Source: Bacilli bacterium
GTDB lineage: Bacteria > Bacillota_I > Bacilli_A > RF39 > UBA660
NCBI GenBank assembly: GCA_017441065.1
Contig: JAFSAI010000034.1
Location: forward strand, 1 to 44,382
Length of the DNA stretch: 44,382 bases
Direction of reading: 5' to 3'
The translations under genes and the position numbers were made by a program. Under the pieces are notes generated by a model, which worked only from the letters and a program-made list of their open reading frames with translations, was not told the origin of the DNA and made no database searches. Shown one piece after another: positions 25,905 to 33,205 of the stretch (position 1 is the first letter of the stretch; every line of letters starts with the position of its first letter).

Positions 25905-27074
25905 ATGAAAAAGAAAGGAATAATAGTAATAGCTATAATAATATTATTAGGAATAATATTAACTACTATGTTTGTTAGTAAAAATAGCCAAAAGTATATT
26001 ATGCAAGACGGGATGATGTTGGCTCTTACATTAGATGGTGAAAGCATTACTTCATTTCCTGAAAGAGGAGAATATGAAGTATATGTTGATTGTGGAGAAA
26101 CAGCAACAGGAAAATGGCTAGCAGAAGAATGGAAATTGGCTATTGAAGATATAACAGGTAATGTAAAATGTAATGTAGAATTTTATCGTTATCCTCTTTT
26201 GTTATCACATCAAATATGGATTGATATTGATGAAACGTGTTATCAAGATAGTGCCCTTGATGATTTATCTTCGATATCAGATTGTTCTAAATATACAAAT
26301 GGATTACGTTATAGTGGCAAAACTCCAAATAACTGGATATGGTTTAATGGAGAAAAATGGCGAATTATAGGATTAATCCCAACAAAGACAGCAAGTAGAA
26401 CAGAAAACCTAGTTAAAATAATAAGAAGTGAAATGATAGAAATGTTAGAATATGATGCATCAAGTACACCGACAGTTGATTGGGGAAGTAATACGTTATA
26501 TAGTTTACTAAATACTCATTACTATGCAACAAACAAAAATGAAATGAATGGGCAAAATCACGTGGGATGTTTTTCAAGTTATAGTTCCCAACAAAAACAG
26601 ATTTGCGATTATAGTGAAATAGGAATAATGTCCGACAGTTATTATGGAAGGATGGTAGAAAATGTATATTGGAATACAGGAGGATTATCAAGTAATACCA
26701 TTACACCGAACACAGCATATACAGAGGAGATAACATCACAAACAGTATCAGGATATGTAGGGTTAACGACAGCAAGCGACTGTGGATATGCATCAGATAG
26801 TAGTTTTCATGACACAACGATGAGTTCGAATGAATCCGCGGTAGCAACGAATTGGCTACATAATGGTAGACCCCTAGTAACATTAAATCAGTTACCATCT
26901 TTTACTTTTGGTTCGAAAATTTATACTAATTTGTTTAGTTTTTCATATAATGGCGGTACTAAGACTACTACCCCCATTTCTTTTCCAGTTAGACCAGTCG
27001 TATATTTAGACTCTTCAGTATACATAGTAAGTGGAGATGGAACTGAAGGTAACCCATATCAAATAGGGAAGTAA
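25905..27074 (+). CDS. N-terminally anchored mosaic surface protein B
   Basis: A 389-residue paralogue of the preceding protein. The signal anchor is residues about 4-25. The head domain (about 35-105, LDGESITSFPERGEYEVYVD, two Cys, then VKCNVEF) differs from that of protein A. The C-terminal domain starts LRYSGKTPNNWIWFNGEKW and ends VVYLDSSVYIVSGDGTEGNPYQIG. Blocks such as 26505-26572 and 26731-26863 match protein A at about 90 % or more in DNA, while 26864-26996 is unrelated to the corresponding A segment. Unusually frequent ACG, GCG and TCG codons in the conserved blocks differ from neighbouring genes. AAAGGAGGAAAAG defines the start. Confidence 0.75.
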   Translation: MKKKGIIVIAIIILLGIILTTMFVSKNSQKYIMQDGMMLALTLDGESITSFPERGEYEVYVDCGETATGKWLAEEWKLAIEDITGNVKCNVEFYRYPLLLSHQIWIDIDETCYQDSALDDLSSISDCSKYTNGLRYSGKTPNNWIWFNGEKWRIIGLIPTKTASRTENLVKIIRSEMIEMLEYDASSTPTVDWGSNTLYSLLNTHYYATNKNEMNGQNHVGCFSSYSSQQKQICDYSEIGIMSDSYYGRMVENVYWNTGGLSSNTITPNTAYTEEITSQTVSGYVGLTTASDCGYASDSSFHDTTMSSNESAVATNWLHNGRPLVTLNQLPSFTFGSKIYTNLFSFSYNGGTKTTTPISFPVRPVVYLDSSVYIVSGDGTEGNPYQIGK

Positions 27075-27094
27075 GAAAACGAAATAATAAAAAT

Positions 27095-27127
27095 ATACCG
27101 CTGGCGCAAGTGATGTGCCCGGTATGA
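27095..27127 (+). repeat. GC-rich hairpin element, copy B
   Basis: Starts 20 bases after the surface protein B stop codon, as copy A does. Folds as ATACCG - CT bulge - GGCGC - AAGTGAT loop - GTGCC - CGGTAT, eleven pairs including one G-U. No T tract follows; the real terminator lies 50 bases downstream. Confidence 0.65.
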
Positions 27128-27174
27128 AAAATCAAATTGGTGTCGAAATATTAAAATAGATTTCTAAGTTTATT

Positions 27175-27205
27175 GGTGATAGGTAAATAACTTATCACCT
27201 TTTTG
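27175..27205 (+). terminator. Intrinsic terminator after surface protein B
   Basis: GGTGATA...TATCACC stem extended by GT/AC, loop AAATA, followed by five T. Confidence 0.8.
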
Positions 27206-27298
27206 TTTGATAAAGTATGTAATTATATTTAATTATATATTAATATTTTGAAGTTTATATGATATACTTTAACTAGTTATAAAAATGAGGAATAGTAT

Positions 27299-27355
27299 AT
27301 GTCAAAAGAAGATAATATGAAGTTGTTAAACAATTTGTTTAAAAAGTTTGATTAA
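27299..27355 (+). CDS. Possible 18-residue peptide upstream of rhuM
   Basis: ATG at 27299 with GAGGA about 11 bases upstream and an 18-codon frame MSKEDNMKLLNNLFKKFD. A TATACT box at 27264-27269 could be its -10. It could be a leader peptide, a remnant of a larger gene, or chance. Confidence 0.25.
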   Translation: MSKEDNMKLLNNLFKKFD

Positions 27356-27393
27356 TTTAAATATATAATTCTAAAAAGAAAGGAGAAAATGTT

Positions 27394-28242
27394 TTGAAGA
27401 ATGATTTAATGTTAAATAATAATATTGTAATCTACGAAATAGATAACAATGTAAGTGTTGAAGCATATTTAGAAAACGAAAATATTTGGTTGAATCAAGA
27501 GCAAATTAGTAAACTTTATGATAAAGCAAAATCAACAATTAATGAACACATAAAAAATATAATAGAAGAACAAGAATTAAATAAAGATGCAGTTATTCGG
27601 AAATTCCGAATAACTGCAAAAGACGGTAAAACATATAATACTAATTATTATAATCTTAAAATGATAATTGCTATAGGTTTTCGTGTAAAGTCTAATCAAG
27701 GTACTAGATTTAGAATATGGGCAAATGAAAAATTAAAAGACTATTTAATAAAAGGTTATAATATAAATGAAGAAAGATTTAAAAATAATGGTAATGATCC
27801 ATATTTTGAAGAACTATTAGATAAAATTAGAGATATAAGGTCAAGTGAAAAAGTTTTTTGGAGAAAAATATTAGATATATATTCATCTGCTATTGACTAT
27901 AATCCTAAAAATGAAATTACAGTAAAATTTTTCAAAAAAATAAAATGCATTATGCGGTTTCAAATAATACTGCAGCAGAAATTGTGTACCTAAGAGTCGA
28001 TAGTAATAAAGATAATATAGGTTTAATTAACTTTAAAGGAGAAATTCCTACGAAAAAAGAAACAGAAATTGCTAAGAATTATTTGACAATTGATGAATTG
28101 CAAGTATTGAACAGTTGAAGAAGCTTTAAAAAAAGCGCATGATGAGTATGACAAGTATATGAAGAATCATTTGACTAAAGCAGAAAAAGATTATTTGGAA
28201 ATTATGAATATTGAGTTAAAAGAGATAGACAAAATTAGTTGA
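27394..28242 (+). pseudogene. rhuM: Decayed RhuM family gene (frameshift plus internal deletion)
   Basis: The first 185 codons encode a typical RhuM N-terminus: WLNQEQISKLYDKAKSTIN, YYNLKMIIAIGFRVKS, FRIWANEKLKDYLIKGY and FWRKILDIYSSAIDY. Near 27940 an A-rich run breaks the frame, so the open frame ends at 27993 after an unrelated tail. The expected sequence resumes in another frame (MHYAVSNNTAAEIVYLRV) up to LQVLN at about 28115. It then changes frame again and jumps to EEALKKAHDEYDKY and the C-terminus at 28242, missing about 60-70 central residues. The start is TTG 27394 with AAAGGAG upstream. RhuM proteins are mobile-element-associated; this copy is probably dead. Confidence 0.8.
27589..27617. 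repeat. Near-perfect 29-bp palindrome inside rhuM
   Basis: Arms of 14 bases, GCAGTTATTCGGAA and TTCCGAATAACTGC, around a single A. It encodes AVIRKFRITA at the most variable part of the RhuM N-terminal domain. Confidence 0.85.
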
Positions 28243-28287
28243 TGTAATTTGTTAAATATATATAAATTAGTAGTTAGGATGTGTAGT

Positions 28288-29328
28288 ATGAAAATATTAA
28301 AATTAATCGGAAAGATATTTAGTTTTGTAGGAGTATTCCTACTATTATTATTAGTAACTGTTTATAGTATGGGACTTATTTTTTGTTATGGTCCAAGTGA
28401 GCACGCTAGAAACTTATTTGTTACAACATTGCTTGAAACCGGCCAAATGAAATTTGTTGTTGGCCTATTTATGAGTGATGATAAAGTACAAGAAATAGTT
28501 AATAGTAATAGTATGGCAGCATTTGATGAAGAAGTAGATAATAGTTTAATTAATACTGATGAGATTAAAGATAAAGATGGTATTGAACTTATCCAAATTA
28601 CTGGTGGAACATATATGGCTAAGATGATTATTGTAAATGATCCATCGAGAGTAAAACTTGCTACTATATATGATGGTAGTTGGAAAGAATATGGAGTTAC
28701 ACTTGATAAATTAGTAAATGATAACGATGCTTTTGCTGGTGTTAATGGTGGATTATATGTATCTAATGGTAATAAAGGTGGAAGACCTATGGGACTTGTT
28801 GTTCGAGATGGCAAGATAGAACATAATAGTCCATCTGGTATTGCTGGACTTCACTTAGTTGGGTTTGATGAAAATAATTTACTTAGAATAATTGATTTAA
28901 GTGGTAAGAATAAGAGTCAAGTAGAAGATATAATAAAATGCGAAAAAATTAGAGATGCCGTAGCATTTCAAGAAGAAAGTAGTGATGCGAATAATCACTT
29001 TGTAAAACTTATAATAAATGGTGAAGAAAGAGAAGTTAATGGTTCTGGTAGTGGTGCTAATCCTCGTACTGCGATAGGTCAAAGAGCAGATGGTTCAGTA
29101 CTTTTACTAGTAACTGATGGAAGAGGTGCAAGTGGTCACTTAGGTGCTACTGCGGGGGATTTAATTGAAGTAATGAGTGAATATGGTGCAGTTAATGCTG
29201 CTAATATCGATGGTGGCTCATCATCTAGTATGTATTATGATGGTAAATATGAAATGACTTCAGTTACGTTATATTATTCAAATTCATCTTGGAGATTACC
29301 AACAGGATTTATAGTAGAAAAGAGGTAG
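28288..29328 (+). CDS. Phosphodiester glycosidase (NAGPA domain) family exported protein
   Basis: A 346-residue protein with an N-terminal membrane helix (about 10-32) and an extracytoplasmic NAGPA/DUF2233 domain. Diagnostic blocks are FAGVNGGLYVSNG, GGRPMGLVVRDG, NPRTAIGQRADGSVLLLV and NAANIDGGSSSSMYYDG. Relatives remove N-acetylglucosamine or similar sugars linked through phosphodiesters, so a role in trimming surface glycans or teichoic-acid decorations is plausible. ATG 28288 is supported by AGGATGTG upstream; earlier in-frame ATGs (28249, 28279) lack spacing. First gene of a tightly spaced four-gene run. Confidence 0.88.
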   Translation: MKILKLIGKIFSFVGVFLLLLLVTVYSMGLIFCYGPSEHARNLFVTTLLETGQMKFVVGLFMSDDKVQEIVNSNSMAAFDEEVDNSLINTDEIKDKDGIELIQITGGTYMAKMIIVNDPSRVKLATIYDGSWKEYGVTLDKLVNDNDAFAGVNGGLYVSNGNKGGRPMGLVVRDGKIEHNSPSGIAGLHLVGFDENNLLRIIDLSGKNKSQVEDIIKCEKIRDAVAFQEESSDANNHFVKLIINGEEREVNGSGSGANPRTAIGQRADGSVLLLVTDGRGASGHLGATAGDLIEVMSEYGAVNAANIDGGSSSSMYYDGKYEMTSVTLYYSNSSWRLPTGFIVEKR

Positions 29329-29333
29329 TATAA

Positions 29334-30473
29334 ATGAAGTTGTTAAGAAAATTTAAAAGAAAAAGTTTATATCAAAAATCACTTATAGTATTTACATTAC
29401 TTATAAGTGTAGCATCTATTTCTTTTCTAGTTTATGTTTTTAATAGTATGATTATTTATGAAAGAAATTTAGTAGATAATTATATCAAATATTTAGCGGA
29501 TTCTGGTAAGCTTACTGAAAGTATAAATAATGATTTATTTGAAGTAAGTAAATATGAAAAAAAGAATGCTAAAATAAAAGATGGAGTAAAAGAAATATTT
29601 AAGAGTGATGATTTAAATATTAAGAAAAATAGTAAATTAAGTAATGATAAAGTATTTGCATATGATTTAAAAATAAATGATAAATTAATTAGTACAGTAT
29701 CATTAAAAAGTACTAAAACATATACAAGAATGGCTATATTAAAAGTAGATGAATGGGAAGTAGAAAATATTGAAACTTATTTTGAAGATGGAATATATAG
29801 TTATGAAATAAGTGTTCCAAATAATTATAAAGTATATGTTAATGAAAAAGAGTTATCTAGTAGTGATATAACTCGTGAAGGTGATGTTGAAGGATTAGAA
29901 AGACTTACTAAACATATTGAAATTTGTAAGAGTAAAACATATGAAATAAATAATTTAGTATATAAGCCTATTATAAAAATAGTTGATGCAAATAATAAAA
30001 ATGTAGATTATAAGATTGAAAATAATAAAATAGTAGTGGGAGCAAACTTTAAAGAGGTAGAAAAGTTTGCAGATGCAAAAGAATATTTAAAAGAAGATTT
30101 TGATGTATTAAAATTAGCAGAAAATTGGAGTTTATTCTTAACAGATGATTTAGGTGGTAGTTATCATGGATTCTTTAAATTAACTCCATATCTAATTGAA
30201 GATAGTTATATGTATGAAATGGCTTATGGATGGAGTCATAATGTAGATATTACATTTGTTAGTTCTCATAGATTAAAAAATCCAGTGTTTACTAATGAAG
30301 AAGTTAAGAATTGTATTATCTATAATGAAAACGCATTTAGTTGTGAAGTAACATTAGAAAAGAATATGGTTGTTAGTGGTAAAGATAAAGTTGATGAAAT
30401 GAATGATAGATTATATTTTATTTACTATAATGGTGGATATAAATTAGTAGATATGAAGTCTATAGAAAGTTAG
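29334..30473 (+). CDS. Exported protein of unknown function, 379 residues
   Basis: Not recognised. It has a basic N-terminus, a single membrane helix (about 17-38), and an extracytoplasmic part of about 340 residues. That part seems to contain an NTF2/SnoaL-like segment (about 45-130), a PEGA-like beta segment (VPNNYKVYVNEKELSS, about 165-180) and a final domain ending YFIYYNGGYKLVDMKSI, which resembles TcaA-type NTF2-like tails. These domain guesses are weak. It starts five bases after the NAGPA gene and precedes the GT2-GtrA gene, so a role in the same surface-glycan pathway is inferred. Confidence 0.7.
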   Translation: MKLLRKFKRKSLYQKSLIVFTLLISVASISFLVYVFNSMIIYERNLVDNYIKYLADSGKLTESINNDLFEVSKYEKKNAKIKDGVKEIFKSDDLNIKKNSKLSNDKVFAYDLKINDKLISTVSLKSTKTYTRMAILKVDEWEVENIETYFEDGIYSYEISVPNNYKVYVNEKELSSSDITREGDVEGLERLTKHIEICKSKTYEINNLVYKPIIKIVDANNKNVDYKIENNKIVVGANFKEVEKFADAKEYLKEDFDVLKLAENWSLFLTDDLGGSYHGFFKLTPYLIEDSYMYEMAYGWSHNVDITFVSSHRLKNPVFTNEEVKNCIIYNENAFSCEVTLEKNMVVSGKDKVDEMNDRLYFIYYNGGYKLVDMKSIES

Positions 30474-30481
30474 GAAGTATT

Positions 30482-31525
30482 ATGAAAAATATATTTATAG
30501 TGGTACCAACACTAGATCCAGAAGAAGAAATAATGGGAAAATTTATTAAAGAATTACATAAAGAATTTGAAAACATTTTAGTAGTAAATGATGGAAGTAA
30601 TACATCTCATGATAAATTCTTTAATTCTTTAGAAAAAACGGGTATTAAAGTAATTAAACATTATAAGAATTTTGGAAAAGGTAGAGGGCTTAAAAATTCA
30701 TTTAACTATTTATTAAATGAATATCCAGAAATTGAAGGTGTTATTACATGTGATTGTGATGGACAACACAGTGTAAAGGATATTAAAAAATGTGCCAAAG
30801 CATTACTTAAAAATCCTGATAAACTAATTTTAGGAGTAAGGAATTTTGATGGAGATAACGTTCCTCCTAAAAGTAAATTTGGAAATAAGATTACAAGAAA
30901 TATTTTTAAAATTTTTATTGGTCTTGAAATAAGTGATACGCAAACAGGACTTAGAGGATTAAGTAAATCTTTAATGGAAAAGTTTATGGATTTATCTGGT
31001 GAAAGATATGAGTATGAAACAAATATGCTTATAGCTTGTAAGAATGAAAGTATTGAATTAGAAGAAGTTGAAATCGAAACTATTTATTTGAATAGTAATG
31101 CTAATAGTCATTTTAATCCATTAAGAGATTCAATAATGATATATAAATTATTTATGAAATATTTTGTAGTAGCTTTTTCATCATTTGTTTTAGATATAAT
31201 ACTTTTTAGTGCTATACTTGGAATACTTGATTTTAATTCTAAGATATTAGCTGCGACTATTTTAGCTAGAGTAGTGTCATCAATATACAATTATATAGTT
31301 AATTCTAATTTGGTATTTAAAGATATGAGTATTTCTTCATTAGTTAAATATTATATATTAGTAGTAATTCAAATGTTTATATCAGGATGTTCTGTTACTT
31401 ATTTATTTGGATTATTAAATATACCAGTAGTACTTATTAAAATAGTAGTAGATTGTCTACTTTGGGTTATTAATTTAGTTATTCAAAGAGAATTTGTATT
31501 TAAGAGGAAAGAAAATGAAAAATAG
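30482..31525 (+). CDS. GT2 glycosyltransferase fused to a GtrA domain
   Basis: A 347-residue fusion. Residues 1-220 form a GT2 domain of dolichyl-phosphate-mannose-synthase type: IFIVVPTLDPEEE, ILVVNDGS, NFGKGRGLKNSF, ITCDCDGQHS (metal-binding DxD) and TQTGLRGL. Residues about 225-345 form a four-helix GtrA domain similar to the stand-alone protein at 14773. It likely makes an undecaprenyl-phosphate sugar on the inner face and assists its transfer across the membrane. The transferase that would use it outside is not in this operon. The final 11 bases overlap the PAP2 gene. Confidence 0.88.
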   Translation: MKNIFIVVPTLDPEEEIMGKFIKELHKEFENILVVNDGSNTSHDKFFNSLEKTGIKVIKHYKNFGKGRGLKNSFNYLLNEYPEIEGVITCDCDGQHSVKDIKKCAKALLKNPDKLILGVRNFDGDNVPPKSKFGNKITRNIFKIFIGLEISDTQTGLRGLSKSLMEKFMDLSGERYEYETNMLIACKNESIELEEVEIETIYLNSNANSHFNPLRDSIMIYKLFMKYFVVAFSSFVLDIILFSAILGILDFNSKILAATILARVVSSIYNYIVNSNLVFKDMSISSLVKYYILVVIQMFISGCSVTYLFGLLNIPVVLIKIVVDCLLWVINLVIQREFVFKRKENEK

Positions 31526-32126
31526 AAAATGGATAATATTGGGTTTAAGTATGATTTTTCTTACTTTAACTATTCTTGTTAAATTAAATCTTTTATCATC
31601 ATTTGATAATTTTTTCTATAATATAGTTGCTTTTAATATAAATGATGTAATGATTAATATTTATAAAGTAATAACTTTTTTAGGAAGTACTACATTTATT
31701 ATAGCGGTGTGTGTATTCTTTCTTATATTATTCATTATATTAAAAAAGAAAAATTATGGTTTTATTGTTGCTGGTGTTGTAATAATTTCTACTTTAGTAA
31801 ATAATTTAATAAAGATTATTATAGCTAGAGAAAGACCGTTAGTAACATCATTTGTAACTGAACATAGTTATTCATTTCCAAGTGGTCATACAATGGCTGC
31901 AACAACACTTTATGGAATACTTTTATATTTTGTATTAAAAAGTAATATGAACAAGAAATTAAAAGTAATATTAAGTATAGTTTTAGGATTACTTCCGTTA
32001 TTAGTAGCACTTAGTAGAGTATATCTTGGAGCTCATTTTATGAGTGATGTTATTGGGGCAATAATAGCATCTACAATCTTACTTTTAGTAGAAATTTACT
32101 TTATAGACAAAAAGAATTGGATATAA
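31515..32126 (+). CDS. PAP2 family phosphatase
   Basis: A 203-residue membrane phosphatase with the three PAP2 signatures: KIIIARERP (KX6RP), PSGHT and SRVYLGAHFMSD (SRX5HX3D). Six hydrophobic helices. Members dephosphorylate undecaprenyl pyrophosphate or phosphatidyl-glycerophosphate; in this setting, recycling of the lipid carrier used by the upstream GT2-GtrA protein is the likelier role. ATG 31515 is used because AGAGGA lies at 31502-31507; this gives an 11-base overlap with the previous gene and translational coupling. Confidence 0.9.
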   Translation: MKNRKWIILGLSMIFLTLTILVKLNLLSSFDNFFYNIVAFNINDVMINIYKVITFLGSTTFIIAVCVFFLILFIILKKKNYGFIVAGVVIISTLVNNLIKIIIARERPLVTSFVTEHSYSFPSGHTMAATTLYGILLYFVLKSNMNKKLKVILSIVLGLLPLLVALSRVYLGAHFMSDVIGAIIASTILLLVEIYFIDKKNWI

Positions 32127-32130
32127 TTTA

Positions 32131-32167
32131 TAAATCTCACAATAAAACATTGTGAGATTTATTTTTG
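32131..32167 (+). terminator. Strong intrinsic terminator ending the glycan operon
   Basis: Perfect 13-base-pair stem TAAATCTCACAAT / ATTGTGAGATTTA with AAAAC loop and TTTTT. Confidence 0.9.
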
Positions 32168-32191
32168 TACTATGGTATTAAAAGGAATGCC

Positions 32192-32220
32192 TTGATTAAA
32201 AAAAATTAATATAGTAAAAT
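32192..32220 (+). promoter_or_regulatory. Predicted promoter of the ZnuA-like gene
   Basis: TTGATT (32192-32197), 17-bp spacer, TAAAAT (32215-32220). Confidence 0.6.
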
Positions 32221-32242
32221 TAAATAGTGAATAGAGGATATT

Positions 32243-33109
32243 ATGAAAAGAATAAAATTATTATGTTTATTAATTATGGGGATGTTTTTAATTAGCGGTT
32301 GTGGAGTTAAAGATAACAAGTTAGAAAACGCAAATATATATACTACAATTTATCCTGTAGAGTTTATTACAAATTACTTATATGGAGAAAATAGTACAAT
32401 TGAAAGTATTTATCCAACAGGAGTAAATTTAGCAGAATATAGTTTAACTGATAAACAAGTAGAAAATTATGCAAATGGTGATTTATTTGTTTATATCGGA
32501 TTAGGAAATGAAAAAGAAATAGCCAAATCATTTTTAAACAAAAATGATGAGTTACTGATTATTGATGCAACTTATGGTCTAAATTACAATAATAATTTAA
32601 CTGAATTATGGTTAGCGCCAAATAACTTTTTAATGCTAGCAAAAAATATAAAAACATCATTAAACGAATATTTAGATAATGCTATTAAAGAAGATGAAGT
32701 AAATAAAAAGTATGATGAATTATATGAAAAGGTTTCATGGGTTGATGCTGAACTTAGAAATATAGCTAAGGAAGCTAAAGAAAATGGAAATAACACTTTG
32801 GTAGTGTCTACTAATACATTTAAATTTTTAGAAAGTTATGGATTTGATGTAGTATCATTGCAAGAAATAGAAGAATCTGGTAGTGAAAATGCATTAAATG
32901 AAATAAAAAATAAATTTAAAAATTCTAAATATACAAATATTATTAAATTAAATAGTGGGAAAACTACTGATTTAATTACTGAACTTACTAATAAATATAA
33001 AGCTAAAGTAAATACAATTAATGATATCGTAACTAATTCAGATACTGCTAGTGATTATGTATCAATTCAATATGAAAATATAGCAGTAATAAGAGAAATA
33101 TTAAAATAA
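32243..33109 (+). CDS. ZnuA-like (cluster A-I) lipoprotein lacking the metal ligands
   Basis: A 288-residue lipoprotein with lipobox LISGC (Cys20). The fold of zinc/manganese ABC transporter binding proteins is evident: TTIYPVEFITNYLYGE, FVYIGLGNE, the long backbone helix (about 140-180), LVVSTNTFKFLESYGF and the C-terminal YVSIQYENIAVI. Yet the four metal positions seem replaced. The usual DPHEY is NLAEY (His to Ala), the usual DPHAWL is LTELWL (His to Glu), the third ligand position is Asn/Thr, and the usual FTDS is VTNS (Asp to Asn). No permease or ATPase gene is adjacent. It may bind another ligand or act as a structural or adhesive protein. Confidence 0.82.
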   Translation: MKRIKLLCLLIMGMFLISGCGVKDNKLENANIYTTIYPVEFITNYLYGENSTIESIYPTGVNLAEYSLTDKQVENYANGDLFVYIGLGNEKEIAKSFLNKNDELLIIDATYGLNYNNNLTELWLAPNNFLMLAKNIKTSLNEYLDNAIKEDEVNKKYDELYEKVSWVDAELRNIAKEAKENGNNTLVVSTNTFKFLESYGFDVVSLQEIEESGSENALNEIKNKFKNSKYTNIIKLNSGKTTDLITELTNKYKAKVNTINDIVTNSDTASDYVSIQYENIAVIREILK

Positions 33110-33133
33110 AGGTCTTTAAAAAGATCTTTTTTT
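33108..33133 (+). terminator. Intrinsic terminator after the ZnuA-like gene
   Basis: AAAGGTCTT / AAGATCTTT stem (one G-U pair), TAAA loop, seven T. Confidence 0.8.
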
Positions 33134-33150
33134 ATACCAAAAATTAGCAA

Positions 33151-33189
33151 AAACATTTGTTTGTATAACAACGAAGTTTGTTGTATAAT
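33151..33189 (+). promoter_or_regulatory. Promoter of the radical SAM operon with a palindrome at -35
   Basis: TTGTAT (33161-33166), 17 bp, TATAAT (33184-33189). AAACATTTGTTT (33151-33162) overlaps the -35 and has the half-site spacing of a Gram-positive LexA box (GAAC-N4-GTTC) but differs in both outer bases. TTGTATAA occurs twice, 20 bp apart. Confidence 0.5.
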
Positions 33190-33205
33190 ATTTATGGTGA
33201 TTAAA

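Noticed and set aside
25539-26047. Several minus-strand open frames across the surface-protein junction
   Set aside because: AT-rich antisense frames without ribosome binding sites, overlapping the clear plus-strand genes and the hairpin element.
24222-27127. A full diversity-generating retroelement
   Set aside because: The 3' variable segment and GC-rich hairpin are reminiscent, but no reverse transcriptase and no template repeat with A-specific differences are visible here, so the claim is not made.
32243-33109. Functional zinc-uptake binding protein (znuA)
   Set aside because: All expected metal ligands appear replaced and no ABC partner genes are nearby, so only the fold is called.
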